Source: Agromyces cerinus (GTDB lineage Bacteria; Actinomycetota; Actinomycetes; Actinomycetales; Microbacteriaceae). From it: a stretch of 64,000 bases of DNA. The DNA is taken from positions 3,913,731-3,977,730 of the forward strand of contig NZ_JAFBCT010000001.1 in the NCBI RefSeq assembly GCF_016907835.1, read 5' to 3'. Shown here piece after piece: positions 34,565-42,286 of the stretch. Position numbers and translations under genes: made by a program. The notes under the pieces were generated by a model. It had not been told where the DNA came from and did not search any database. It saw only the letters and a program-made list of their open reading frames with translations. Numbering within the stretch: the stretch's first letter is position 1; every line of letters starts with the position of its first letter.

Positions 34565-34582
34565 TGACCGACCATTCGGTCA
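34565..34582. promoter_or_regulatory. TetR-type operator upstream of the liv operon
   Basis: TGACCGA (34565-34571) and TCGGTCA (34576-34582) are perfect 7-bp inverted arms around CCAT, 54 nt upstream of livK. On the transcribed strand TTGAAA (34591-34586) lies just before it, a possible -35, so the operator sits between -35 and -10. Its arms differ from those of the paa and agmatine operators, implying another TetR regulator, not encoded beside it. Confidence 0.65.
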
Positions 34583-34741
34583 CTATTTCAATGCTCTCGA
34601 AGATACGTCGCGTGGTGAGGCCTTGGCAAGTGATCGTGATGCAACGGAGACACGGATGTTGCGTGCAGATTGTCTGTTCCGACCATCTCGACAGCGAGCG
34701 CAGCGTGCGTTTCGCCCTCGGCGGCGAGGCAGGATGGAGGC

Positions 34742-35584
34742 ATGCCGATCCTCATCACCGCCGACGACCTCGCCGCTCGCCTCGCCTCGGGGGAGCGCAC
34801 CGTCGTGCTCGACGTGCGCTGGTCGCTCGCCGAGCCCGACGGCACCGAGGCGTACCGCGCCGGCCACATCCCGGGCGCCGTCTACGTCGACCTCGACCAC
34901 GAGCTCGCCGACCACGACGTGACCGGTGAGGGGCGGCATCCGCTGCCGACCGAGGCGGCCTTCACCGGAGCGATGCGACGCTGGGGCGTTCGTGACGGCG
35001 ACACCGTCGTCGTGATGGACGACCTCGGCAACCAGTCCTCCGCGCGGGCGTGGTGGCTGCTGCGGCATGCAGGCGTCGCCGACGTGCGGATGCTCGACGG
35101 CGGTCTGGCGGCATGGCGGGCGGCGGGACATCCGCTCGAGGTCGGCGACGTCGTGCCCGAGCCCGGTGACGCCACGGCGCACTTCGGCGCGATGCCGGCG
35201 ATCGACATCGACGGGGCCGCCGCGTTCCCGGCCACTGGCGTGCTGCTCGATGCCCGCGGTGCGCCGCGCTATCGCGGCGAGGTCGAGCCCATCGACCCGC
35301 GGGCCGGGCACATCCCCGGCGCTCGGTCCGCTCCGAGCGGCGAGAACCTCGAGGCCGACGGCCGCTTCAAATCGGCCGAAGCGTTGCGCGAGCATTTCGC
35401 AGGCGTCGGTGCGATCGGGGGAGTGCCCGTCGCCGCGTACTGCGGCTCCGGCGTCACCGCGGCGCACGAGGTCGCCGCCCTCGCGATCGCGGGCATCGAC
35501 GCGGCGCTCTACCCCGGATCGTGGAGCCAGTGGTCGAACGACGAGACCCGCCCCGTCGCCACGGGCGCCTCGCCGGTCGAGTAG
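34742..35584 (+). CDS. Thiosulfate/3-mercaptopyruvate sulfurtransferase (tandem rhodanese)
   Basis: A 280-residue cytoplasmic enzyme that moves sulfane sulfur from thiosulfate or 3-mercaptopyruvate to a thiophilic acceptor. Two rhodanese domains are visible: an inactive N-terminal one (about residues 8-120, VVLDVRWSLAEPDG, YRAGHIPGAVYVDLD) and an active C-terminal one (about 160-275) with the catalytic Cys in AYCGSGVTAAHE. The loop CGSGVTA fits the TST group. I chose the ATG of MPILITADDL: CAGGAT lies exactly 6 nt upstream, suggesting a leaderless transcript, and the longer frame adds an unlikely extension. It stops 4 nt from the convergent MerR gene. Confidence 0.93.
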   Translation: MPILITADDLAARLASGERTVVLDVRWSLAEPDGTEAYRAGHIPGAVYVDLDHELADHDVTGEGRHPLPTEAAFTGAMRRWGVRDGDTVVVMDDLGNQSSARAWWLLRHAGVADVRMLDGGLAAWRAAGHPLEVGDVVPEPGDATAHFGAMPAIDIDGAAAFPATGVLLDARGAPRYRGEVEPIDPRAGHIPGARSAPSGENLEADGRFKSAEALREHFAGVGAIGGVPVAAYCGSGVTAAHEVAALAIAGIDAALYPGSWSQWSNDETRPVATGASPVE

Positions 35585-35588
35585 CGGG

Positions 35589-36365
35589 TCACTCGCGCGG
35601 CACGGGCACGCCCGCGGCCCGGAGCCTGGCCTCGGTGAGCGCGGTCAGCCTGGTCGAGATCGGCGCCTGAACCTCGCCGTGGGTGTTGATCAGCGCGTAC
35701 TTGGTCGACGCGTCGATCCAGGCGCGCATGATGTCGGGATCCCCCATGAGGGACGGGTTGGCGAGGTAGAGGTCGGCCGTGGCGATCGCGAGTTCCTCGA
35801 TGCGCGGGTCGTCCTGGTCCCATCCCTCCGCCTCCCAGCTGCGCTTCGTCAGTTCGACGTAGCCGGCGTCGTCGAGCCGCAGCTCGAGCTGGGTCAGGAA
35901 GCCGTCGAAGCCGCCCGGCAGCAGCGCCCGGGCCAGCACCAGGCCTTCGCGTTGACCGGCGACGTACTCGGCGTCGAACCCGAGATCGCGCATCCTGTCG
36001 AGCACCGCGCAGGCGCGATCGGGCAGCAGCGCCCGGTCGCCGTCGGCGAGCCGGTGCAGCGTGTCGCGGCGCGCGATCAGATCCGTGATCCGATCGTTCA
36101 ACCGGCGCTCGACGTCGGCGATGGCGGCCGTGAACCGCCCGGCGTCGGCGTCGAGCAGTTCACCGATCTCGGCGAGCGGCACACCGGCGGTCGCCAGGGT
36201 TCGAACCTGGACCAGCCGCAGCAGCTCGTCCGATCCGTAGCGACGGTACCCGGAGCTGTCTCGTCGGGGTTCGTCGACCAGCCCGAGCCGGTGGTAATGC
36301 CGCACGGTCTTCACCGTGACGTCGGCGTATGCCGCCGCCTGCCCGATCGCGAGTCCGCCCATCAT
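35589..36365 (-). CDS. MerR-family transcriptional regulator
   Basis: A 258-residue regulator. The N-terminal MerR winged helix (about residues 5-72) has IGQAAAYADVTVKTVRHYHRLGLVDEP and YRRYGSDELLRLVQVR. A coiled-coil dimerisation helix follows (about 80-120), then a C-terminal domain of about 130 residues that may bind an effector (TipAS-like size but no clear match). No conserved metal-binding cysteines are seen, so a drug or metabolite sensor is more likely than a metal sensor. It follows the alpha/beta hydrolase gene after 4 nt and shares its promoter, which contains a MerR-type dyad, so autoregulation is likely. Confidence 0.9.
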   Translation of the reverse strand: MMGGLAIGQAAAYADVTVKTVRHYHRLGLVDEPRRDSSGYRRYGSDELLRLVQVRTLATAGVPLAEIGELLDADAGRFTAAIADVERRLNDRITDLIARRDTLHRLADGDRALLPDRACAVLDRMRDLGFDAEYVAGQREGLVLARALLPGGFDGFLTQLELRLDDAGYVELTKRSWEAEGWDQDDPRIEELAIATADLYLANPSLMGDPDIMRAWIDASTKYALINTHGEVQAPISTRLTALTEARLRAAGVPVPRE

Positions 36366-36369
36366 GCGG

Positions 36370-37191
36370 TCAACGACCCTTCCGCTCGAGGGCGGCGACC
36401 TCGCGCACGGCTTCCGCGACGGCGGGGGAGTCCTTTCGCAGGATGCTCCCGTGGTTGCTCGAGACCTTCGCGCTCACCTTCAGGTTCGGGTTACGGGCCA
36501 GCACCGGGTCGAGGGCCTTGCGCATCTGCTCCTGCAGGTCATCGCGGCTGCCGACGGCTTCGCCGGAGGCGACGACATAGCGGACGGGCACGGTCAGGCT
36601 GTCGAGGATCGGGCCGACTGCGGCGTGCAGCAGGTGCGACTCGATGGCGAGATCCGCATGCGTCTCGGCGGAGAACCTCGCCGCCAGACCCATCGGCCGA
36701 ACCAACGGCATCATCGGCTTCATCCGGCGGAACACCGTCCTGATCTCCTCGTGGCCGGCTTCGTCGGTCCAGCCGACGGGGTACGGGCCGTCGACGCCCA
36801 CCACGCCCAGCGCGCGTGCCGGGTTCCTGCTGGCCCAGTGCACGCCCAGCAGTGCTCCGTACGACCAGCCCACCAGCAGGGGCCGGTCGACGCCCCTCGC
36901 TTCGAGGACGGCGTCGATGTCGCGCATGCACGCCTCGAACGAGTAGTCGGCCGCGAGCTTCGACTTCCCGCGGGCCCGTTCGTCGAAGGTGATGTGGCGA
37001 TAGCCGGGCCCGAGGTCGGTGGTGACGCGTCGCCAGTGCCGCTTCGAGGCGTACGAGCCGTTCAGGTAGACCACGGGGATGCCGGGTCCGCCGGTGTCGG
37101 TGACCGCCAGTGCCGTGTCTTCGAACGGCACCATGCCGGTCCAGGTCGTGTCGGCGAACTTCTTGGAATCAGTGGAATTCGTTGTGTTCAT
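36370..37191 (-). CDS. Alpha/beta hydrolase under MerR control
   Basis: A 273-residue alpha/beta-hydrolase. The oxyanion loop region is VVYLNGSYASKRHW. The nucleophile elbow is GWSYGALLG with the Ser at about residue 112, the catalytic acid probably lies in the region after RYVVASGE, and the His is in SSNHGSI. I chose the ATG of MNTTNSTDSK because the predicted promoter places the transcript start almost on it; the ATG 15 nt upstream lies within the promoter spacer. It is the first gene of a hydrolase-merR operon. The substrate (ester, lactone or drug) is unknown. Confidence 0.87.
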   Translation of the reverse strand: MNTTNSTDSKKFADTTWTGMVPFEDTALAVTDTGGPGIPVVYLNGSYASKRHWRRVTTDLGPGYRHITFDERARGKSKLAADYSFEACMRDIDAVLEARGVDRPLLVGWSYGALLGVHWASRNPARALGVVGVDGPYPVGWTDEAGHEEIRTVFRRMKPMMPLVRPMGLAARFSAETHADLAIESHLLHAAVGPILDSLTVPVRYVVASGEAVGSRDDLQEQMRKALDPVLARNPNLKVSAKVSSNHGSILRKDSPAVAEAVREVAALERKGR

Positions 37192-37204
37192 GTCGTCAGC
37201 GTGC

Positions 37205-37228
37205 ACCCTGACCTCGGGTCAAGGTCAA
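37205..37228 (-). promoter_or_regulatory. MerR-type promoter/operator of the hydrolase-merR operon
   Basis: On the minus strand a -35 TTGACC (37228-37223) overlaps a 21-bp dyad (37225-37205). Its outer arms are ACC and GGT and its inner arms TGACC and GGTCA, around CGA. A 19-bp spacer would place the -10 at 37203-37198 (CACGCT, poor). Long 19-bp spacers are the hallmark of MerR-regulated promoters. Transcription would then start at about the ATG at 37191. Confidence 0.65.
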
Positions 37229-37261
37229 CACGTGATTCCGACATGTTCGAGATCGGCACGC

Positions 37262-38077
37262 CTACGCCGGGCGCTGACCGATCGCGATGAGCGTCGTCAC
37301 GTCGATGGAGGTCACGTCGCGCGCCTTCACCGCCGCGAGGTAGCGCTTCCGCACCTTCTCGACCGCGGGAGCGCCGAGGCCGCCGAGCATGAAGCGCAAC
37401 GCCGTGCCTTCGACGAGCAGCCACAACAGCTCGGGCGTCAGATCGAGGTGCCGTTGCACGGTGTGCGCCCGCACGCCCGCGAGGCCGAGCCCCGTGAGCC
37501 ACTGCGCGAGACTGCCCGCCGTGTCGATCGACTCGAGACCCGCCGCGCGAGGCACCGCGGCATCGAGTGAAGCTCCGCCATCGGGCAGCGCCTCGGCGAG
37601 CAGCTCGGGAAGCGGATCGAACGCGCCCCCCGCCCACACCGTGATCGCGACCCGACCGCCCGGCCGTGCGCGTTCGATCAGGTGACGCGTGTCGGCGTCG
37701 AGGTCGGGGAAGTGGAAGACGCCGAGCACGCACTGCACGAGGTCGTACCCGGTGGGCTCCCACGTCGTGACGTCGGCGACGTGCAGCCGGAGCTGCGGCA
37801 TCCGCTCGCCCGCTCGCTCGCGCGCCGCATCGACGAGCGGTTCGGCGAAGTCGACCGCGTCGACGACACCGCCGGGTCCCACCAGCTCGGCCGTCGGCAG
37901 TGCGGATGCGCCGTCGCCGCAGCAGGCGTCGAGCACGACCTCGTCGAACCGCGGGTGCGCGCGCGCCACCGCCGCGGTCGAGATCGGATTCCACAGCGCG
38001 TCGTCGAGCTCGATGGATGCCGCGGCCGCAGCCGCGAATCCTCCAGCGAGATCAGGTTCCCCCAACTTGTCCCCCAT
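37262..38077 (-). CDS. SAM-dependent methyltransferase
   Basis: A 271-residue class I methyltransferase. The SAM-binding motif I is VVLDACCGDGASALPTAE (about residues 48-65). The acidic residue follows in VVDAVDFAEP, and motif III-like LVQCVLGVFHFPD and GGRVAITVWAG are visible, close to UbiE/COQ5-type enzymes. I chose the ATG of MGDKLGEPDL; the frame stays open upstream only because it runs through the 56-bp tandem repeat and antisense FKBP sequence. No ribosome site is strong. The substrate is unknown. It lies alone, convergent with nothing and divergent from the FKBP gene. Confidence 0.85.
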   Translation of the reverse strand: MGDKLGEPDLAGGFAAAAAASIELDDALWNPISTAAVARAHPRFDEVVLDACCGDGASALPTAELVGPGGVVDAVDFAEPLVDAARERAGERMPQLRLHVADVTTWEPTGYDLVQCVLGVFHFPDLDADTRHLIERARPGGRVAITVWAGGAFDPLPELLAEALPDGGASLDAAVPRAAGLESIDTAGSLAQWLTGLGLAGVRAHTVQRHLDLTPELLWLLVEGTALRFMLGGLGAPAVEKVRKRYLAAVKARDVTSIDVTTLIAIGQRPA

Positions 38078-38098
38078 CCGCCCATTGTGGCCCTGATC

Positions 38099-38254
38099 GG
38101 CCGCAAAGGCGCGGATTCCGGCGGCTCGCCTGTGATGTGGCGCTGGATCGGCTGGGCCGCAAAGGCGCGGATTCCGGCGGCTCGCCTGCGATGTGGCGCT
38201 GGATCGGCTGGGCCGCAAAGGCGCGGATTCCGGCGGCTCGCCTGTGATGTGGCG
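38099..38254. repeat. 56-bp tandem repeat, about 2.8 copies
   Basis: Copies start at 38099, 38155 and 38211, each beginning GGCCGCAAAGG, with a 56-bp period. The copies are almost identical (one internal T/C change); the third breaks off near 38254. Each contains CGGATTCCGGCGG and a possible GGCG...CGCC hairpin. Since 56 is not a multiple of 3, it is not coding. It fills most of the gap between the methyltransferase and FKBP genes. Confidence 0.9.
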
Positions 38255-38368
38255 TGGCGATGTCGCGCGCAGATCGTGCGGATTCCGTGACCATGGACTC
38301 AGGCAATCGAAAGCCGAACGGTGCAGACTGGAGGGATTCCAACCCTGATCGAATCGAGTCGTCCTCCC

Positions 38369-39331
38369 ATGAACCGTGCCATGCGCCGTGCCGCGCCCCT
38401 CGCGCTCGCCTCCGCGACCGCCCTGCTCCTCGCCGGTTGCGCCACCGGTTCGGAGCCCGAAGCGACGAAGACGCCCGACGCCGCCGCGGAGTGCATGGAC
38501 GTCACGTCCGGGGACCTCAGTGACGGCGTGAAGGTCGAGGGCGAGTTCGCAGGAACCCCGACCGCGACGTTCACCACTCCGCTCGAGGCCGACGAGCTCG
38601 AGCGCACGATCGCCATCGAGGGCGACGGCGACGAGACCGCCTCGGGCGACCAGATGAACGTCGTCGTGACGGCCTTCTCGGGCACGAGCGGCGAGACGCT
38701 GTTCTCGCAGCCGACCACGATCAAGGTCGGCGACGAGCAGGTCTACGAATCGTTCCGCGCGGGCATCGACTGCGTGCCCGTGGGATCGCGCTCCGTGATC
38801 GTCGCCCCGGCCGCGACGCTCTACGGCGAAGAGGGCAACGAGACCATCGGCGTCGCCGCCGGCGAGACCGTCGTCATCGTCGTCGACGTCGTCGAGGAGA
38901 AGAAGCCGCTGAAGCCCGCCGAGTGGACCGAGAACGTTCCCGAGGTCAAGTTCGGCGCCGAGGGCGAGCCGCCCACGGTCACCCTGCCCGACACCGAGCC
39001 GTCGACCGAGCTGCAGATGAAGGTGCTCGAAGAGGGCGACGGCGACGAGGTGAAGGAGGGCGACAGCGTCACCGTGCAGTACCAGGGCATCAGCTGGACC
39101 ACTGGCGAGATCTTCGACCAGAGCTACACCCGTGGTTCGGCGTCGACGTTCACGACCGACGGCGTCATCCAGGGCTTCGGCGCTGCACTGGTCGGCCAGA
39201 AGGTCGGCACCAAGCTCATCGTCACGATCCCGCCGGAGTACGCGTACGGCACGGATGCCGCGGCGCACCAGCTCGGCGGGCAGACCCTCGTCTTCCTCGT
39301 GGAGATCGAGGGCACTGAAGCCGTGAAGTAG
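38369..39331 (+). CDS. FKBP-type peptidyl-prolyl isomerase lipoprotein
   Basis: A 320-residue lipid-anchored foldase. The signal peptide ends at lipobox LLAGC, Cys at residue 24; I chose the ATG of MNRAMRRAAP accordingly. Residues about 40-180 form a first, degenerate FKBP-like or beta-rich domain. The C-terminal domain (about 215-320) is a clear FKBP: GDSVTVQYQGISWTTGEIFDQS, VIQGFGAALVGQKVGTKLIVTIPPEYAYG. It would catalyse proline isomerisation in exported proteins at the outer face of the membrane. CAGACT about 45 nt upstream may be the -10. A strong terminator follows 11 nt after the stop. Confidence 0.93.
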   Translation: MNRAMRRAAPLALASATALLLAGCATGSEPEATKTPDAAAECMDVTSGDLSDGVKVEGEFAGTPTATFTTPLEADELERTIAIEGDGDETASGDQMNVVVTAFSGTSGETLFSQPTTIKVGDEQVYESFRAGIDCVPVGSRSVIVAPAATLYGEEGNETIGVAAGETVVIVVDVVEEKKPLKPAEWTENVPEVKFGAEGEPPTVTLPDTEPSTELQMKVLEEGDGDEVKEGDSVTVQYQGISWTTGEIFDQSYTRGSASTFTTDGVIQGFGAALVGQKVGTKLIVTIPPEYAYGTDAAAHQLGGQTLVFLVEIEGTEAVK

Positions 39332-39342
39332 CAGCTGCTCGC

Positions 39343-39378
39343 ACGAAGGGCCGGACGGGAGACCGTCCGGCCCTTCGT
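39343..39378. terminator. Strong bidirectional terminator after FKBP gene
   Basis: A perfect 16-bp stem (39343-39358 paired with 39363-39378) is closed by a GAGA tetraloop. On the plus strand the 3' arm ends in CCCTTCGT; on the minus strand it also ends in pyrimidines. It lies between the convergent FKBP and EcfT genes and is the clearest terminator hairpin in the window. Confidence 0.85.
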
Positions 39379-39389
39379 CGTATCCGTGC

Positions 39390-40286
39390 TCAGCGAGCCC
39401 AGGTCAGTACGGCGATGACGATGCTCACCGCGAGGAAGCACGCCACGAACACCGTGTCGCGCACTCGCCACGGCGAGAGGTGCCGCTCGGTGCGGGTGCG
39501 GTGCGCGCCGAAGGCGCGGGCGTCCATCGCGAGGGCGACGCGCTCGGCGTGCCGGATCGCCGAGGCGAGCAGCGGCACGATGTAGCCGAGCGCACGTCGC
39601 ACGGCCGCGACCGGCCCGCGCCCGACATCGGTTCCCCGCACCCGGTGGGCGGCCCTGATGATCTCGAGCTCGTGGCCGAAACGCGGCACGAAGCGCAGCG
39701 CGGCGAGCGCCGTGTAGCCGAGGCGGTAGGGCACGCGCAGGTTCTGCACCATCGAGCGCACGAACTCGGTGCCGGTCGACGTGACGCCCGCGATGAGCGA
39801 GAGCAGCAGGATCGCGAGGATGCGGAGACCGGTGGCGAAGCCCACGACGTAGGCCGCGAGCGTGAAGTCCCAGTCGCCGATCGACACGAGGGTGACGGAT
39901 GCCGCGGGGTGGCCGGCCACGCTCGACGGGTCGATCCACACGCCGAAGGTGACGCCGAGCACGAGTGCGGCGATCGGGATGCCGAGGAGCAGTGCCGCGA
40001 TCGCTCGGCCCGACAGTCGAGCGCCGATGAGCAGCACGGCCGCCGCGAACACGATGAACGCGAGCGGGAGCGCGATGCCCCGACTGAACATGACGATGAC
40101 CATGACCGGCACCGGTGCGGCGAGCTTCGCGAGCGGGTTCAGGGCGTACAGGAAACGCGATGGGCGTTGCGTGCGGTGCTCGGCGAAGGGGTCGACGGCA
40201 TCGGATGCCGCGTGGGACTCCCGCCCGTCGGCAGGCGTCGCGGGCACGTCGGGCGTGACGGCGCCGCCCCCGCCGGACGCGATCAC
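39390..40286 (-). CDS. ecfT: ECF transporter transmembrane (T) component, EcfT/CbiQ family
   Basis: A 298-residue membrane coupling subunit of an energy-coupling-factor vitamin or metal importer. It starts at a GTG that overlaps the stop of the fused ATPase (GTGA), with a hydrophilic N-terminal segment of about 45 residues, then FLYALNPLAKL and five or six membrane helices. The cytoplasmic coupling helices have the family signature: RAAHRVRG and MDARAFGAHRTRT (the AR-G type motifs that contact the ATPases). The long frame to 42161 is a shadow of the ATPase gene. No substrate-binding S component is present nearby. Confidence 0.92.
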   Translation of the reverse strand: MIASGGGGAVTPDVPATPADGRESHAASDAVDPFAEHRTQRPSRFLYALNPLAKLAAPVPVMVIVMFSRGIALPLAFIVFAAAVLLIGARLSGRAIAALLLGIPIAALVLGVTFGVWIDPSSVAGHPAASVTLVSIGDWDFTLAAYVVGFATGLRILAILLLSLIAGVTSTGTEFVRSMVQNLRVPYRLGYTALAALRFVPRFGHELEIIRAAHRVRGTDVGRGPVAAVRRALGYIVPLLASAIRHAERVALAMDARAFGAHRTRTERHLSPWRVRDTVFVACFLAVSIVIAVLTWAR

Positions 40287-42073
40287 GATGCGCCCTTCGA
40301 GGAGACCGGCAGCTGCGACATCCGGGTGATCGAATGCCAGGCTGGGTGCCGCGCGAGGCCGCGGGTGGCCCGGGCGAGCGGAGGGTGGCGCAGCCCCGCC
40401 TGCTCGACGAGCGGGCCGGCGAGCACCTCGACCGTGGGGCCGACACCGAGGAGGCGCCCGCTGTCCATCACGGCGATGTGGCTCGCGTAGTCGGCGACGA
40501 GCTGCAGGTCGTGGGTGACGACGAGCACGGTGGTGCCGTCGTCGTTGAGGCCCCGCAGCATGTCGAGCAGCTCGGAGGCGCGCGCCCGGTCCTGCCCGAA
40601 CGTCGGTTCGTCGAGCGCGAGCACGGGTGCGCCGGCGATGAGCGCCGTGCCGACGGAGAGACGCCGCTTCTGGCCGCCCGAGAGCAGGAACGGATGCTGG
40701 GCGCGCAACGACTCGAGGCCGAACCGCGCCAGCATGGCCTCCACGCGCGGCTCGGCGTCGGCCTCGGAGACGCCCTGCAGGTGCAGGCCCTGGGCGAGTT
40801 CCTCCGCCACGGTCGGAGCGATGAACTGGTGCTCGGGGTTCTGGAAGACGAAGCCGATGCGCCGGGCGCGCTCGCGGGCGGCGCAGCGCGCCGGATCGAC
40901 GCCGAGCACGTCGACGGTGCCGCGGGGTGCGGGGATCACGCCGGCGAGCGCCTGCAGCAGCGAGGTCTTGCCCGCGCCGTTCGTGCCGACGATCGCGAGG
41001 AAGTCGCCCGCCGTCACATCGAGGTCGACGCCCTCGACGACGATCGGGCCGCGGCGCCCGCCGCGGCGCACCGAGAGGTCGCGGGCGCGGATCGCGGTCT
41101 CGCCGATGACGGCGATCGCGCCGGTTGACCCCGTGGCCGGGCCGATCGAGAGGGTCGGTCGCGGCGAGAGCGCGGTCGAGCGCACGGGCGACGACTCGCT
41201 GAGCGGGGCGGGCAGTGACGGCAGGGCGTCGAGGGCGGCGGCGAGCTCGGCCGGCGTGAGGGGGAGCGGGTCGAGCACGACGCCGGCATCGCGCAGCCGC
41301 ATCGCCGCGAGCGTCGAGACCGGCAGCCAGACCCCGAGGGCGACGAGTTCGTCGGCGCGTTCGCGCAACACCTCGCGGGCGGGCCCGTCGATCACGAGAC
41401 GCCCGCTCGCGTCGAGCACGATCACCCGGTCGACGAGGTCGACGGCCGCGTCGAGGTTGTGCTCGACGAGCACGACGGCGTGGTCGCGAACGCTGGCGAG
41501 TTCGCGGAGCACCGCGTAGACCTCGTCGATGCCGGCGGGGTCGAGGTTCGCCGTCGGTTCGTCGAGCACGAGCACCGGGGCGGCCATCGCGAGTGCGCAG
41601 GCGATCGCGAGCCGCTGGCGCCCGCCGCCGGAGAGCGTGTCGGGGTTCTCCGCGCGGCGGTCCCAGAGGCCGACGAGCTTCAGCGCGCGCTCGGCGCGTT
41701 CGAGCACCTCGGATGCCTCGACGAGCTGGTTCTCGGGAGCGAAGCACACCTCGTCGAGCACCGTGCCGGTGACGATCTGCGCGTCTGGGTCTTGGAAGAC
41801 CATCGCGACGTGCTCGCTCAGCACGCCGACGGGATGCTCGCTCGTGTCGAGGCCGGCCACGAGCACGGTGCCCTCGAGGGCGGCGGGCACGGCGTGCGGC
41901 ACGAGCCCGTCGAGCGCGAGGGTGAGCGTCGACTTGCCGCACCCGCTCGGGCCGAGGATCAGCACCACCTCGCCTCGGGCGACCTGGAACGAGACGTCGA
42001 CGGGGGTCGCGACATCCGCGCCCTCGTGGCGGATGCTCACGCGGTCGAGGTCGAGCAGGGGTGCTGGGGGCAT
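40283..42073 (-). CDS. ecfA: ECF transporter double ATPase (EcfA-EcfA' fusion)
   Basis: A 596-residue protein with two ABC ATPase domains in one chain. Domain 1 (about residues 5-250): Walker A GPSGCGKSTL, signature LSGGGRQRLAI, Walker B VLVLDEPTANLDP. Domain 2 (about 325-570): Walker A GTNGAGKTSL, signature LSGGQKRRLSV, Walker B VLALDEPTFGQD. The domains are joined by a Pro/Leu/Ser-rich linker. It is the first gene of a two-gene operon with ecfT. A DtxR/IdeR-like box lies 60-78 nt before the ATG, so iron-dependent expression is possible. The substrate is not set by the ATPase. Confidence 0.93.
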   Translation of the reverse strand: MPPAPLLDLDRVSIRHEGADVATPVDVSFQVARGEVVLILGPSGCGKSTLTLALDGLVPHAVPAALEGTVLVAGLDTSEHPVGVLSEHVAMVFQDPDAQIVTGTVLDEVCFAPENQLVEASEVLERAERALKLVGLWDRRAENPDTLSGGGRQRLAIACALAMAAPVLVLDEPTANLDPAGIDEVYAVLRELASVRDHAVVLVEHNLDAAVDLVDRVIVLDASGRLVIDGPAREVLRERADELVALGVWLPVSTLAAMRLRDAGVVLDPLPLTPAELAAALDALPSLPAPLSESSPVRSTALSPRPTLSIGPATGSTGAIAVIGETAIRARDLSVRRGGRRGPIVVEGVDLDVTAGDFLAIVGTNGAGKTSLLQALAGVIPAPRGTVDVLGVDPARCAARERARRIGFVFQNPEHQFIAPTVAEELAQGLHLQGVSEADAEPRVEAMLARFGLESLRAQHPFLLSGGQKRRLSVGTALIAGAPVLALDEPTFGQDRARASELLDMLRGLNDDGTTVLVVTHDLQLVADYASHIAVMDSGRLLGVGPTVEVLAGPLVEQAGLRHPPLARATRGLARHPAWHSITRMSQLPVSSKGAS

Positions 42074-42132
42074 GGCTGGGCCTGGGCGAGGGTGACGTGG
42101 TCGGACGGCCCGCGACGCGGCATCCGTAGTGC

Positions 42133-42151
42133 TTAGGAAAGCCTAACCTCG
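42133..42151. promoter_or_regulatory. DtxR/IdeR-like iron box upstream of the ECF transporter operon
   Basis: TTAGGAAAGCCTAACCTCG matches the actinobacterial iron-box consensus TTAGGTTAGSCTAACCTAA at about 14 of 19 positions, 7 of 9 in each half-site. It includes a perfect TTAGG/CCTAA dyad. It lies 60 nt before the ecfA start, where a repressor would block transcription. A functional box is likely but not proven. Confidence 0.65.
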
Positions 42152-42286
42152 CACACTGCATGTTCCCATTCGGTGTTCACGGTGCTGTGGGTCGTGCTCC
42201 CGCCACCGGGGTCGGGAATTCCCCGGTCAGCTGGGGTGTTGTACCAGTGTTCGGGTGTGGAGTCACCACCCCGGAAGGAGGAGAAC

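Noticed and set aside
38099-38254. CRISPR array
   Set aside because: The repeats are directly adjacent with no spacers between the copies and there are no cas genes.
37262-39268. A 668-codon frame ending in the methyltransferase
   Set aside because: The upstream part runs through the 56-bp tandem repeat and antisense to the FKBP gene. The methyltransferase begins at MGDKLGEP.
39390-42161. A 923-codon frame apparently joining EcfT to upstream sequence
   Set aside because: Residues before about 620 are Arg/Pro-rich shadow of ecfA. The true EcfT starts at the GTG overlapping the ecfA stop.
42173-42286. ATG start of the hexapeptide protein at 42173
   Set aside because: The extra 38 residues lack repeats and no ribosome site precedes it; AAGGAGGAG before the GTG at 42287 is strong.
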